From contig BSBN01000038.1 in assembly GCA_027924645.1 (NCBI GenBank), positions 248,001-312,000 on the forward strand: a stretch of DNA of 64,000 nt. Direction: 5' to 3'. Position 1 is the stretch's first letter. Each line of letters starts with the position of its first letter. The notes beneath the pieces were generated by a model, which worked only from the letters and a program-made list of their open reading frames with translations, had not been told where the DNA came from and did not search any database. This DNA comes from Cunninghamia lanceolata (Eukaryota; Streptophyta; Pinopsida; Cupressales; Cupressaceae). Positions 20,283 through 32,330 of the stretch are shown piece by piece. A program made the translations under genes and the position numbers.

Positions 20283-23281
20283 TTAGTTTAGAGAAGGAGG
20301 GGTAATAACCCCTAACTTCTCCTTGAGATACTCAAAAGTATCCTTAAGTAGAGGCTTTGTCAAAATATCTGCAATCTGATCCTTTGTAGACACACATTCC
20401 ATCTTTACTTCATTCTCTGTTACCTTTTCTCTTAGAAAGTGATACCTTATTGATATATGCTTTGTTCTTGAGTGCATCACTGGATTCTTTGAAATGTTTA
20501 TAGCACTTGTATTATCATAAAAGATTGAAATTGGTTCTCCATACACAACTCTTATATCCTTCAATGTTTGCTTCATCCATAGCACTTGAGTACAACAACA
20601 TGCTGCAGTAATATATTCTGCTTCTGCAGTAGACAAAGAAATTGAATCTTGCTTCTTACTTAACCATGAAACCAATTTGTTACCCAAGAAGAAAACACCT
20701 CCACTTGTACTTTTTATGTCATCAACATCTTCGACCCAATCTACATCTGTATAAGCACTAAGAGTGAAGTCAGTATCTTTGGGATACCACAATCCATAGT
20801 CTGAAGTGCCTTTTAAATATCTCATGATCCTCTTAACTGCCAACACATGTGACTCTCTAGGATCTTCTTGAAATCTTGCCACAAGAGAAACTACATGCAT
20901 TATGTCTAGTCTAGTATGGGTTAGATATAGTAGTCCTCCAATCATAGACCTATACTTTTTATGGTTAGTCTTAGGTGATTCATCATCCTTTCTCAACTTG
21001 CAACCAGTTACCACAGGGGTACATACTGGCTTAGAATCCTCCATTCCAAACTTCTTCAACAACTCTTTCACATACTTGGACTAAGAAATGAAAATTCCTT
21101 TTTCTGATTGAGTAATCTGCAATCCTAGAAAGAAATTCATTTCACCAAACATAGACATCTCAAACTCCTTTTACATTTCGTCTGCAAATTTCTTACACAT
21201 ACCTTCATTGCCTCTAAAGATAATATCATCAACAAAAACTACAACAATCAAAATTTGATCATCATTAGTTTTGAAGTAGAGATTATTGTCTGCAATACCT
21301 TTACTGAACCCTAATTGCAACAAATACTTATCCAACCTTGCATACCAGTCTCTAGGAGCTTGCTTTAGTCCATACAAGGCTTTCTTCAATCTGTACACCA
21401 TATCACCTTGGTCTGATGACTGAAATCCTTCCGGTTGTTCAATGTAAACCTCTTCTTCTAGCTCTCCATTCAAGAACACAGACTTCACATCCATCTGGTA
21501 CACTTTGAAATCTTTATGTGTTGCAAATGCCAAAAACATTCTTATTGCTTCAATCCTTGCCACAGGAGCATAAGTCTCCTCAAAATCTATACCTTCAACT
21601 TGACAATATCCTTTGCATACTAGTCTTGCTTTTTTTCTTACTAATTCTCCATTTTCATTCATCTTGTTTCTAAAAACCCATTTAGTTCCAATCACATTCT
21701 TATCAGTAGGTCTAGGGACCAATTCTCAAGTTTGGTTCTTTTCTATATGCACTAGCTCTTCTTCCATAGCTTTTACCCAACTTTCATCTTTACAGGCTTC
21801 ACTTACAGTTTTAGGTTAAATCTTTGAAAGTAAATAGTAGTTCACTTATTCTTCTACAACTCTTTTCCTTGTCAATACCCCTTTGCTTTTGTCACCAATA
21901 ATATGATCTTCAGAATGATTAATCCTTACATACCTGGGAGTCTTAACAACACTTTCTGGAGCTTTTTCTTCTTTAGCTTAACTATCTTGTTGTTCAACTT
22001 TTTCTTCATTTATTGTAGCAACAGGTTCATCTGATTCATAGCCACTCAAATCTAATATTCTTTCCCTGTCTTCATCAACCTTCACATTAGCACTCTCAAT
22101 GATCTTTCTCAATCTTTTATTGTAGCGCCAGTAGGCCTTACTCTTAGTAGAGTATCCAAGGAAAATTCCTTCATCACACTTAGCATCAAACTTGCCTAAC
22201 TCTTCCTCTCTTCTGATATAACAGTTGCTCCAAAAACTTTGAAATATTTCACTGTAGGAACTCTTCCATACCACAATTCATAAGGAATTTTAGTACCATT
22301 ACCTTTGACTTGAACTTTGTTTTGAATGTAGACATCAATATGTATAGCTTCTCTCTAATACACTTCCAATAGGTTTGCCTCCTTCGTCATTGACCTAGTA
22401 GCCTCTTGAACTATCCCATTCTTTCTTTCAACAACTCCATTCTGTTGAGGAGTCCTAGGAGCAGACAACTGTCTCTTTATCCCATGTTCTTCACAGAAAA
22501 TATTGAATTCATTTGATGTAAACTCACCTCCTCTATCAGATCTTAAGCATTTGATCCTCAAATCTAACTCATTCTCAACCATTGCCTTGAAAGCTTTGAA
22601 TTTGTCTAGGGTTTATGATTTATCTTTTAAAAAATTGACCCAAGTCATTCTAGAATAATCATCAATAAGTAACATAAAGTACCTGTCTCCTTGAAAACTT
22701 ATTGTTCTTGTAGGACCACACAAATTTGTATGCACCAACTCAAGCAATCCAGCAGAAAATTATTCTTTACTCTGAAAACTTGTCCTTGTCTATTTCCCCA
22801 ATTGACATTCCCTGCAAATAGTATTAGTAGGCTTCACAAGCTTAGATAAATCTCTCACATCTTGTACTAAACTTATCTTCACCAAGTTGTCAAAATTGAT
22901 ATGACACATCCTTCTATGCCACAACCAACTCTCATCTGTTTGAGCCAACAAAGAACAATAATTAGTTCCTCTCAAGTGATAAACATTACCTCTAGTCTTC
23001 TAACCAATAGCAATCACTGTTCCAAAGCTTTCCATGATCTTGCATCCATTATCCTTGAATCTTAGATCATACCCTTTGTCACACATCTAACCAACACTTA
23101 AAAGATTATGCTTTAAACCCTTCACATATAGAACATCATTTGTATTGTGCTTTCCATCAAAATAAATAGATCCTCTTCCACAGAGCTTACTAGTTGCATT
23201 ATCTCCAAACCTAACCAGTCCTCCATCATACTTTTCCAAACTTACAAACTTACTTTTATGACCGGTCATGTTATGTGAACA
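20283..23281 (-). pseudogene. Copia Pol: protease end, integrase, RT and RNase H, broken
   Basis: In order on the minus strand: a pre-integrase segment (YVKGLKHNLLSVG, about 23100); an integrase zinc finger with LWHRRMCHINFDNL and ICRECQLGK (22975-22790); and an integrase core with LVHTNLCGP (about 22735), CLRSDRGGEF (about 22550) and PQQNGVVERKN (about 22460). RT follows with [14 protein letters not shown] (about 21680), [18 protein letters not shown] and FVDDII (about 21230), then RNase H with LSTAEAEYITAACC (about 20635), FYDNTSAI and HSRTKHISIRYHFLRE, ending near 20283. Over ten stops or frameshifts interrupt it. The first catalytic Asp of integrase is Asn, and the RT box reads FVDD in place of YVDD. 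Confidence 0.9.
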
Positions 23282-23399
23282 TCCACTGTCAATAATCCAT
23301 TTATCCTTATCTTTCTCAACCTAGCAAACAAACAAAGCACTTTCTTCCACTAGTTTTTCTTCCTTCACACAACTAGTAGGATTAGTAGACACAGGTTCT

Positions 23400-24355
23400 T
23401 CCTTGATAGCAATTAACAACAGTCATTTGCACTAGTATCATCAGACTCATCATCTATTACACCATCATCATCATCCTCTCTAACATAATAGTATTTCTTT
23501 ATGATCCTAGGTCTACTTTCAAATTTCTTCCCGACTTTCTCAATTCTCTCCAGACACCTAGAGGCATAGTGACCAATCTTACCACAAGTAAATCATTTGA
23601 ATGGTAATTTACCTTTGAACTTACTGGTACCTCTTTGTATTTTATCCACAAAGTTGGCTTCAATCTCATCAAGGTCATTATCTGATTCCACAACATACTT
23701 CTCAGATCTTGAAGTCTTCTCTGAAGTGTTGGCTTTGAAAGTCGTCTCAGTCTTCGGCAGAGCATCACCAAACTCTCATCTCAAAAGTAGCAAACTTTCC
23801 AAGTAGTTGATCCTTTGTTATCTTCTTCACACTTATAAGTTCTTCAATTGCACACACCTTGTGACTATAAGATTTAGGCAATGACCTAAGAATATTCAAT
23901 ATTACCTCATTCTCATCAATAGTTCCTCCAAGATCTTTGATTCCATTGACAATTTCATCAACTTTTTACATGTATATTGTTATGTTTTCATCATCACTCA
24001 TCTTCAGGGCTTCATACCTCACCTCTAGGTTCTGTAATTTGGCATTCTTTACAGAATCATCTCCTTCATATAAATTTTTCAACTTGTCCTAGATCTCATG
24101 AGTAGTTTCCAGATCTATAACTTTCACTAACTCAGTGTTAGATAAAGCATTTAATAGAGCATCTCTATCCTTTCCATTTAACTCATACTATTTGACTTCA
24201 TCTTCAGATGATGGACCATTTGGAGGAATAATATACTTTGTATCTGCCATCTTCCAACCACTATAACCAAGAGAAATGAGATGACTTTTCATTTGTACCT
24301 TCCAGAAAGCATTGTCCATTCCATCAAACTACGGAGTATCCTTCTTGTGTGCCAT
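23400..24355 (-). pseudogene. Copia Gag, broken
   Basis: A start ATG at 24355-24353 opens MAHKKDTP, then DGMDNAFWKVQMKSHL, the usual beginning of Copia Gag. It continues with LLNALSNTEL, LKNLYEGDDSVKNAKLQ, SLPKSYSHKVCAIEEL and a zinc knuckle TCGKIGHYASRC near 23590, where the first cysteine codon is replaced by a stop. An acidic tail EDDDDGVIDDESDD ends near 23440. Stops occur within the first 10 codons and at intervals after. Confidence 0.85.
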
Positions 24356-24400
24356 CCCGGATCTACCTCAAGCTGTTAAGCTTTCTTCCAAGGAACCCTC

Positions 24401-24414
24401 ACTCTGATACTAAT
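24401..24414 (-). promoter_or_regulatory. Copia primer-binding site, initiator tRNA-Met type
   Basis: On the minus strand, right after the 5' LTR end, the sequence reads TAGTATCAGAGT. The usual initiator-Met primer site is TGGTATCAGAGC; the two differences are G-to-A and C-to-T. Confidence 0.8.
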
Positions 24415-25802
24415 TGTTGAAATGCACAAGACAACTAAGAGCGGGGGGTGAATCAGTTATAACCAAAACTTAAATCCTTATAAGCATCAACTCATCAACC
24501 ACTTAATCATTGTTATTATGATTTAACCATGAAAGCATGAAATCATAAACTAAAGCACATTCACACATGAGACACTAGATTTTTACATGGAAAACCCAAT
24601 GAGGGAAAAACCACGGTGAGGATTAACTCACAATATAAAAGATATATCAAAATTTACAACAAGGCTCACTGCCTTAGGGCTCATTGACCAAAATGCTCAC
24701 TACAAAAGGAAGAGGCTCACTACCAAGAGAAGAGGCTCACTGCCAAAGTTTGGCTCACTAGCGAGTTGGTGAACTGAGATAGTAGCATCTACACCATGCC
24801 AGGGTTCAGTTCCATTGAAGCACACTGATTCTTGTTTTCTGCCTTATTTACATAAACACACTTATCATCGCATCTTCACATAATCTATATTTTTTCATGA
24901 CTTCATTACATGTATTTATACAATTCATTAACCTTGGAATGCACATCAAGGTTGACATTACAATTATCAACCATTGGAACAATCTCTAAGGTCGGCATAC
25001 ATACATACATTAGAATAGGTTTGGACCTAAACAGATTTGTTGAGGAAAATAATGAATGTGAACCACACCACACCTTAGCAGGGGCTCAAATGCAATCTTC
25101 CATGCAACAACACGCTTTCACAAACTCCAAAGTATAACCGCAAGTAGTGAAAACAGCCAGGTCAGCCAAAACTGGTGTTAACACTAAGACCTTTATGAAC
25201 ACGCTTCAACCACGATCTAAATTACACTTTGTGGACCAATCAAAAGGTAGGAACACGATCCAGAGACATCCACAAGCACATTACAATCACCAAGAACTTC
25301 CGCACAACCTCTAATCACTCTATCAGAAGATTCTTCAAACCGAACCACTTAAACATTACTGTCAACCTCTGTCACAAAGAAAAGATTGCTTGCGGAGCAC
25401 CAAATCATGAACCATTTCAACTGAAGACACATAACATCATTTCAAACTTAATTCTAGAATTACAGAGTGTAAAACTTAAATGTGGAGAGATGCGAAGCAG
25501 AATACATTCTCCATGTCACCATTGAATACTCAGAAAAATAGTTTTTACTCCGGTGAATAGAACTCACTCAAATCTTCACACCGGAGGCTCAAACTTGAGA
25601 TTTAGCAACTACAGGCATCCCTTAACATAACTTTCAAACCACATACAAAGATATTCAATCTATAGGATATTCAGAGCAAAACACTGCACTGTTCTGGTAG
25701 ATAGAACAATTCTACAATTGCACTAACTTCTCAAACACTTCCTTAGATGATGACCTTAGGTGTTGACATCAATGACAACACTTACTACTCATGCTTGCAA
25801 CA
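24415..25802 (-). repeat. Copia 5' LTR
   Basis: About 1,388 bp. The plus-strand ends are TGTTGAAATGCACAAGACAA and GCTTGCAACA. It aligns along its whole length with 18482-19863. Confidence 0.92.
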
Positions 25803-26290
25803 AAAGCAACTGTTGAAATCAACTGTTGTCTCATTGATGGCCTTTTTGATGGTTGTGAGTTCATGAATGGTAAACTTGGGATCAATCCTATCCCCATACT
25901 TCACTCCGAACACTCTCATGAACTCCTCCCAAGAATCAATGCTATTATTAGGGAGAGCCTTATACCATTCTTTGGCACTTTCTTCTAATGAGTGCACAAA
26001 TAACTTCATCATCACATCTTCGTCTTCAATCTCATACTCATTAGTGACATTAATAAAATGTCTCAAATGTTCCTCACCAGTGACAACATTATTGCCTTGA
26101 AATTTAGGAATCTTCCCTCTAATCTTAATTGGAATGGGATTAGGAAAATCAGGTATGCCAATGAAATCAAGTTGCTTATACCTCTCAGCTCCAAGTGGTT
26201 GCCTTTGTGTTATAAATCTTTGTGCTTATCTTCATTGTGCATGCCCAACATGCTTGTTGGTATGTGGTGATTGATCATGCAAATACTGTA
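25803..26290 (-). pseudogene. Ty3 gag core fragment
   Basis: On the minus strand the segment reads PLGAERYKQLDFIGIPDFPN, then KFQGNNVVTGEEHLRHF, EDEDVMMKLFVHSLEESAKE and SWEEFMRVFGVKYGDR. This is a Retrotrans_gag-type core. It ends at the Copia insertion with TVDFNSCF, and the frame resumes beyond that insertion at 18476. Confidence 0.8.
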
Positions 26291-26685
26291 CACTTGTAAC
26301 GCATCCTTGCCGGGGTTCAGGGTCGGTAGTTAATTTTTTCCCCCTTTTTTGCACGTTTGGGGTTGGTAGTTAATTTTTGTTAACAGACAAATGAAAAATG
26401 ACTTTGTAAAAACCCTAATTCTAGAATCTTCCAAAAGCTTTTTATAAGCGGCTAGGATGTACATGTTATGGATATGTATTCGTGAGATTGTAATATGTTT
26501 TGCACTGGATAATAAAATCATTGGATGGTTGAGTTTATGTGGATGTAGCCCATATTGGGTGAACCACATTAAAATTTCTATGTTGATCTCTTTTGTGTTA
26601 TTCTTCATTGTTATATTTGGTTTATTTAATCTGCATATAATTGTTAATGTTTATTGCTTTGATTTGCCTGAACCCTAACAATGCT
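26290..26685 (+). mobile_element. Probable Copia-type solo LTR inside the gypsy gag
   Basis: The plus-strand words gagattgtaatatgttttg, ggatgtagcccatattgggt and gaaccacattaaaatttct match the transcript-start-to-polyadenylation region common in plant Copia LTRs. It separates two blocks of minus-strand gag coding. The right end is plausibly ...CCTGAACCCTAACA at 26685. I could not fix the left end or a target duplication. Confidence 0.5.
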
Positions 26686-27331
26686 AAATGTTGTCATGCT
26701 ACTAGTTTACTTGATTTTGTGGTGGTTGAATATTGATATTGTGAGCAGGGGCTTGATTTTCATCCTGCTATCCCATTTGACATTGTTGTTGTTGTCTCTG
26801 GTTATTTTGTTGATTGTATTACCGTTAATGTGCACACTACTTTTGTGCATTCTAATTTAAGCCATACTGGGCAAGTTGAGCTTCCTGCTGCTCAAGTAAA
26901 GCCTGCACTTCCTTTTGTCTATTTTTTAGATGATCAAGAAGATCCAATTCATCTTGGATCCTTCTTTCCCTTTCTTCATCATTATCAGGTTGTTGCTGCT
27001 AATCATCCTCATTAGGGATAGTGTCATGCTGAATTCCAAGTGACCTTGTGGGAGAATCAGGATGCCTATCATCATGACATATCTCTTCATTATCACTGGG
27101 CATCCCAATTGTTCTCAAATACAAATCATGCAATCTATCTTTACTTCCTCTACCAATAATATTCTCATTTCTTCTAACATTATACTCATTCTTATTCATC
27201 CTTTTATTTGTTCTAAGCATGTTATTAGCAGAGTTCTCATAAGTATAGTTGTATTGGCCTCTGAGATGAACAAATATGTTGCCTTGGGCATCTCTTGCAT
27301 GTACCACATCGGGTCTCCTTACCCTATACCT
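26686..27331 (-). pseudogene. Ty3 gag N-terminal part
   Basis: From the solo LTR leftwards, the minus strand reads VVHARDAQGNIFVHLRGQYN, a basic Arg/Asn-rich stretch, HDLYLRTIGMPSDNEE, then a Glu/Gln-rich helical part (DHLKNRQKEVQALLEQQEAQ) and a Gln/Asn-rich stretch with several stops (26830-26686). The frame is continuous across the 27332-30656 insertion into VDRGRNQEQSGHEES at about 30725-30680. Confidence 0.7.
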
Positions 27332-30300
27332 TGTTACATCCCCAAACTACAAACTAGATTTAATCAATAACTTGACATAGTAATCAGGAGAATTAGTCTT
27401 AGTTAATTGATTTGATATTGTGGAAATATCTAATTTAACTTTTGATTATGAAGTAGAAACAAATGTTAAATAGTTTTAAATGATTCTCGATTATGAGATT
27501 TGATAATGATGCACTGATTGTAATCTTGTGGTCCTGAGTGTGACAGGAGAAATGAACATCCTTCAAAGAAGGAAGGAGAGTATCATCCTGGAGGAAGGTG
27601 TTAGACATTGTGAAAATATAAGTTGATTAGCCATCTGAGTCATCGACTCCTATGTCCTTCTTAACCATTCGTAAGTTGACACATGTCATGTCTCTTGTCT
27701 TTGGATTTCTATGTTCTTGGTATATTATGTGGTTGATGTAGTTGTCTTGACATGTCTTGATGGACGAATAATGTTTTGGGGAAAATCATCCCTAGCTGAG
27801 AGATAATAATATTTTGAGACAAAGAGGTCTCTCTTATTTATCATTCTCAGAGTCATTATGTTATTCCTAGTCTTTTGACTAATGAAATAGTCAATTTCAG
27901 GAGAGTATCACTCGACCTCGATAATCGACATAAATATTGTAAATTCTTTTATGTATTCTAAACTTTGTGATAATCCTTATCAAGGATAAAACCCTTTAAT
28001 TGATTATTACCCTTATGATAATATTGTTATTATCTTATTTTGATAAGTTTTGTTGGTTGAATATTATTAGTGGTTAGTCGATCTCGAAGGTGGATGGGAG
28101 CTTCGAGCTCAACCATCCCATATTATGCTAGGATCAAGCCACCTTTTTAGGGGCACTACCGAGTGTGGGTAGTTGCTAGCCTTTATCGGCAAGGGGAGAA
28201 ATTAGTTATCTGATATTCTTTGTCTTGAATCTAGTCTCTCATCATCAAAGAAATGGAGAGAAAAGAACAGAGACTGCGGGGAAAAGAAGGAAAAATGGAG
28301 GTTGAGGTTGGCTTTCTGGGAAGCTTCGAGTGATATATCTGTTTGAGGAATAATAGTGTTAAATCAAATCAAGAAGCAATGGAAGGAATCACAGAATTAG
28401 TTTGCATTCGACCTTTTGCTTGTCTTAGGTATCTTAGATTCATGAAGTCTTTGATATTTAATGGAATAATGAGGCACACGATCCCATGCATGATAATTAT
28501 TTTTATCTCTAAATCATGGCATAGGCCAGTCGGCTGAGCCTTTTATGTGTTTCTTTTTTATTATGTTATATACAGTGGTTGGGGTGCCATTTGGCCAAAC
28601 CCACTTAATACAATCTTTGAGTTACATTCATACTCTAAGCCACTTAGACTAAGTTTGTTAAACATGATAACTGTGAAATCATGCTCAAGGCGTGGAGCTG
28701 AGTTGAGATTATATATTCTTGATATATGCTCAGTTGAGCATTGTAAAGACTGACTCTTTCTTAGTGAGCCTAGAGTCTTTTGACTCAGCCGCACTGTATT
28801 GCATATTACCATATGAAAACTGAAGCTCAAAAGCCATAGTGGCCGAGCATTTATCTTTTTATTTGTATTTAATCCATGTCGTATGGTGACAATAGTTGAG
28901 CCTTTGAGTGCTCAAGGAGAGTGATATATAATACTCTTGTGTTCTTGAAAAAGTATACAGTCATGTGACTATATTGAGGGCTGTAATGGCCTCATTTTCT
29001 TGTATTCAGTGTTGCGACTATATTGGTGACCTCTAGGGTCTTATTTATATGCATACAGTCTTACGACTGTTATGATGGCCGCATAGGCCTCAATGCTTTG
29101 TAGACAGTCTTACAATTGTTATGATGGCCGCATAGGCCTCAATTCTTTGTAGACAGTCATGCGACTATGTTGATGACCGCATTGGCATCATTTCATAGCA
29201 CACAGTCTTACGACTATAATGATGGTCATTTAGGCATCATTGTATGGCATGCAGTCCTATGACTTGATAATCACTATGGAACACTTGATATCTTAAAACA
29301 CAGTCCTTCGATTGTAAGAGTTGCCTGGAAGGCAATATAAATATAGATATATTTATCGGTGAACAGTTGTCACCTAAATAAAAACCAGTCGTGCTCACTT
29401 GGGCAACCGACAGTGGATAGCATGTAAAACTACTATTACCCTTGTGTATGTGGAATGAACCTTCGAATATGAGGGAATTTGGTTAGCCTCTAAATGAGAC
29501 AGTTGAAAATAAGTTTGTAATACGTTATAAACTAAATCCATTTGGAACTGAATTATGACTTAACAAATAACATTAAGTGGTATATTATTTTACTTAATAC
29601 AACTATAGGGTTGGTGAATAACCCATGAGCTCATTTGTTAATAAAAGAGCCATTGAACCATAAGGAACTAACATACTTTTACCATGGCAAGGAATGCCTT
29701 AAGTATCATGAGATCGACTTCATCATAGGTGATGAATGTTATTGATATAAACATGAGAGACCAAGATGGTCCTGAAACTGAAATTGAAATAAATTGAATG
29801 GAACAAGGTGACGTGGAGTCACTAATTCCGTATCTCTAATGTAACCTATTTTGGTTATAAATAACCTTGGTTGGGAGTCGAATGTCCAAGTTTGGACTGT
29901 GATTCGAATTGATCCCATTCTCATACTAGACCTAAAGGACAAGGTCGATAAGAACTGACTGTAGGACATGACAACTTATAAGTCAAGTTAGGGTGGTGGA
30001 CATACGACAACGTTCATTGCATAACGTCTTGTATGAAAACTTTGGCCAAAGTAATGCATCCATCTCTGCATGCATTGTCGGTCCACAGTGATCCAGATGG
30101 CCTAGTGTCTCTAGTAGTGTCATACTAGTTAGAGTGGATCTATAGTGTGTGACCATGAGACATTAGGAAGGACACAACACCAGTTACTTAGATGGCTAAC
30201 CAATTGGTTCTAATGTCTAACCTTTCCGTGAAGGGTAGGGCCTCTTCCAGTTAGGAAGATGAGCGGGGGACCACAAGTCCATGGTTGGAGGAAAATCACT

Positions 30301-30661
30301 AGGATGATGCTCTCCTTCCCAAGCATGAGACAAGCCGAGGCTTATGAAGACAGATGTCATTGGTTCTAGATACAATGTTTGCATTTTGACCAATTGGTCT
30401 TTTGTAATGTAAAGATTTGAATATGATGCAAAGAGCATATAATGTATTTGATTAGTGATGGACTTCACTAAAGAATGTAATGATTTACTAGATTGTAAGT
30501 TATGTTATATCTTGATTTGATAAACATGCTTAAATGATGGAAAAGAATATGTTTTCTTTATGTTCAAACTTGATTATTGTAATCCGTTCTTAATTATGAC
30601 TTGATTAAGTTACATACTTAAGTTAAATCTTGAGTTTTATGGAAAGTGATGTTACATACCT
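27327..30661. mobile_element. 3,325-bp solo LTR with tacct target duplications
   Basis: The element (27332-30656) begins TGTTACATCCCC and ends GTGATGTTACA. Perfect 5-bp duplications tacct lie at 27327-27331 and 30657-30661. There are no internal domains. It includes an eight-copy 49-bp tandem array at 28957-29348. It is related to the solo LTR at 13768-16994. Confidence 0.92.
28957..29348. repeat. 49-bp tandem repeat, eight units in exact register
   Basis: Words of the type acagtcttacgac start at 28957, 29006, 29055, 29104, 29153, 29202, 29251 and 29300, all 49 bp apart. The middle units also share gatggccgcataggcctcaa. The outer units are more diverged. It is located inside a solo LTR, where such arrays could act as enhancer-like repeats; that role is inference. 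Confidence 0.92.
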
Positions 30662-30745
30662 ACTCCTATTTCCAGGATTACTAGAGGATTCCTCATGTCC
30701 AGACTGCTCCTGGTTTCTTCCTCTATCCACTATGAAACTTTTTTC
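30662..30745 (-). pseudogene. Ty3 gag, extreme N-terminus
   Basis: Minus-strand FEKSFIVDRGRNQEQSGHEE followed by SSSNPGNRSR runs up to the solo LTR insertion point. The exact start codon is not evident. Confidence 0.55.
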
Positions 30746-30860
30746 AAACTAAAATTAATTCTGGGTTGTTAAAATAGAGTCATCACTTCCCCTGCTGGGA
30801 AGAAAAAATTAAACAAACACTGTATTTCAAAATCACAATGACCAGAAATAAAATCTTGGC

Positions 30861-30878
30861 TCCCTGACAATGATGCCA
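30861..30878 (-). promoter_or_regulatory. Ty3 primer-binding site, tRNA-Asp type, mutated
   Basis: On the minus strand TGGCATCATTGTCAGGGA lies three bases after the LTR end. The tRNA-Asp complement used by plant Athila/Tat elements is TGGCGCCGTTGCCGGGGA (from memory). All five differences are C-to-T or G-to-A. Confidence 0.75.
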
Positions 30879-30881
30879 ATC

Positions 30882-32330
30882 TGTTGAGACCCAAAATAAC
30901 GGCCACACAAAACTCTAAAACATTCCTAAATCACCTAAGTCAGGGACTATCGTCAGGGTGATAGGAAGAGGTTTATCAACAAGTTTTGGGTGATTTTGGC
31001 CAACTGACAAGAGTGGATAAACTCCTCTGCTCTTTGAGCTCAACTTAAACTCTAGAGGGATATTCCAAGGGGTATTATACCCAAGTAGGTATTAAAATCA
31101 TACCAAATGAACAACTAAAATATTAACAACCAAATCTGAATTGCTTTCTTAGCCTCAAATCTATCACTAAACTAAGAAAAGTTGGTTGTTGTAAGACCCC
31201 TATATAGTTGATGATGGCAATCCTACACAATGAGGATGCATTAAGACTACTTCTACTTCTAAAGATATGATCTATTATTTTTGTTTTGAAGATGGGTTAT
31301 CTAAGGCTACTCAAACTCGTGCCTATCCAATGGGCTGCATAGTCTAATATTAAACAGAAGAAAACAACCATACAAAAGTATATAATTGCCTATTTGATAA
31401 CTCAAATGCAAGAAAATCAATATCAAATTATTGAGAATACTTAACAATCCAATGTTATACCATATCTTCACTATGCAATATTGAAATGACCATTTACAAA
31501 GCTTGGAAATGGATTAAGAACTACCACATTCATCAAATCAAAGCTTACATTCATACCACTAAATGTGGCAAAATAAAACTATAATTGCAACTATGGTTTG
31601 CTAAGAAAAACACCTACAACAATGGAGAAAAACAATAATCTAATACACAAATTTTCAAATTACATTACATATACTTCAAGATTGATTTCATGTTAAACAA
31701 AGAGCAAAATATCCTTTCTTGATCTCCCTCCTAGAGCTCACAATCTTGCTGAGAAATTACCCAAATGACCAACCTCTTTTACAACTGAATCGAATGCATA
31801 TATAGCATTTCACTAACTGCAGTTTCCTAGACACTGCACCTTGTCAAGGATTGCATCCACACTGTATTAATTTCACTTCCTTTGTGATGACAACAAATCT
31901 ACACATTGGAAATATTGCCCATGCTTTGGCATTCCTGCAAATGGCAGAAGGAGATTTCTTGCATTCTTCCAATACTTTGCAATAAAGAGGGAAGGTTCCA
32001 ATCCTCTCCCTGCAACTTGCAACATTTAACTTAGTTTATTTGTCCTTTATGCATTGAATAATCTCACTGTGCCCATCACCTGCATAGCACTGTTCTGCAG
32101 GCTCATTAAAATCTTGGTACAAATTAGTTTGTATATCCCTGCAATCATGACATATTTTTAAGGAATTATCCTTTTCAAGCATTTACAACAGTCCCAATGT
32201 GTCATCCATATTTTCTATATTAAATCATCTAGCTCTGACTATACCACGTACGTGCTGAGCATCCTTTATCGATCATCTTTATAGCCTTCACATAGGTCTG
32301 AGCATGAACTGGGTGAGGAAACCCTTAACA
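30882..32330 (-). repeat. 5' LTR of the Ty3/gypsy element
   Basis: On the plus strand it begins TGTTGAGACCC next to the primer site. The likely far end is ...GGAAACCCTTAACA at 32330, giving about 1,449 bp. The outer end rests on the CA and the TGTT/AACA symmetry only, since the other LTR is missing. Confidence 0.6.

Larger units (their letters stand above)
18482..25802 (-). mobile_element. Full-length Ty1/Copia retrotransposon (7,321 bp)
   Basis: Two LTRs (18482-19863 and 24415-25802), a primer-binding site, gag, protease/integrase, RT and RNase H, and a polypurine tract are all in the expected minus-strand order. The flanking 5-mers are gaagc (18477-18481) and aaagc (25803-25807), a target duplication with one G-to-A difference. 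The insertion splits the gag of the surrounding gypsy element. Many stops and frameshifts make it non-autonomous. Confidence 0.92.
12110..32330 (-). mobile_element. Truncated Ty3/gypsy retrotransposon, split by four later insertions
   Basis: Read on the minus strand, the element runs from the 5' LTR (32330-30882) through the primer-binding site (30878-30861), gag (30740 to 17300 in pieces), protease (13767-13402) and RNase H (13254-12800) to the first part of the RT (about 12290-12120). Integrase and the 3' LTR are missing. It is interrupted by solo LTRs at 13768-16994 and 27332-30656, a full Copia element at 18482-25802, and a probable Copia solo LTR at about 26290-26685. Removing the two gypsy-side solo LTRs or the Copia together with one target duplication restores the gag or gag-protease frame. 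This makes the gypsy the oldest layer. Confidence 0.85.

Noticed and set aside
21613..21819. Plus-strand open frames across the Copia region
   Set aside because: They are reverse-strand shadows of the Copia pol coding sequence.
28957..29348. CRISPR-like array
   Set aside because: The 49-bp units are contiguous tandem repeats with no unique spacers, inside a plant solo LTR.
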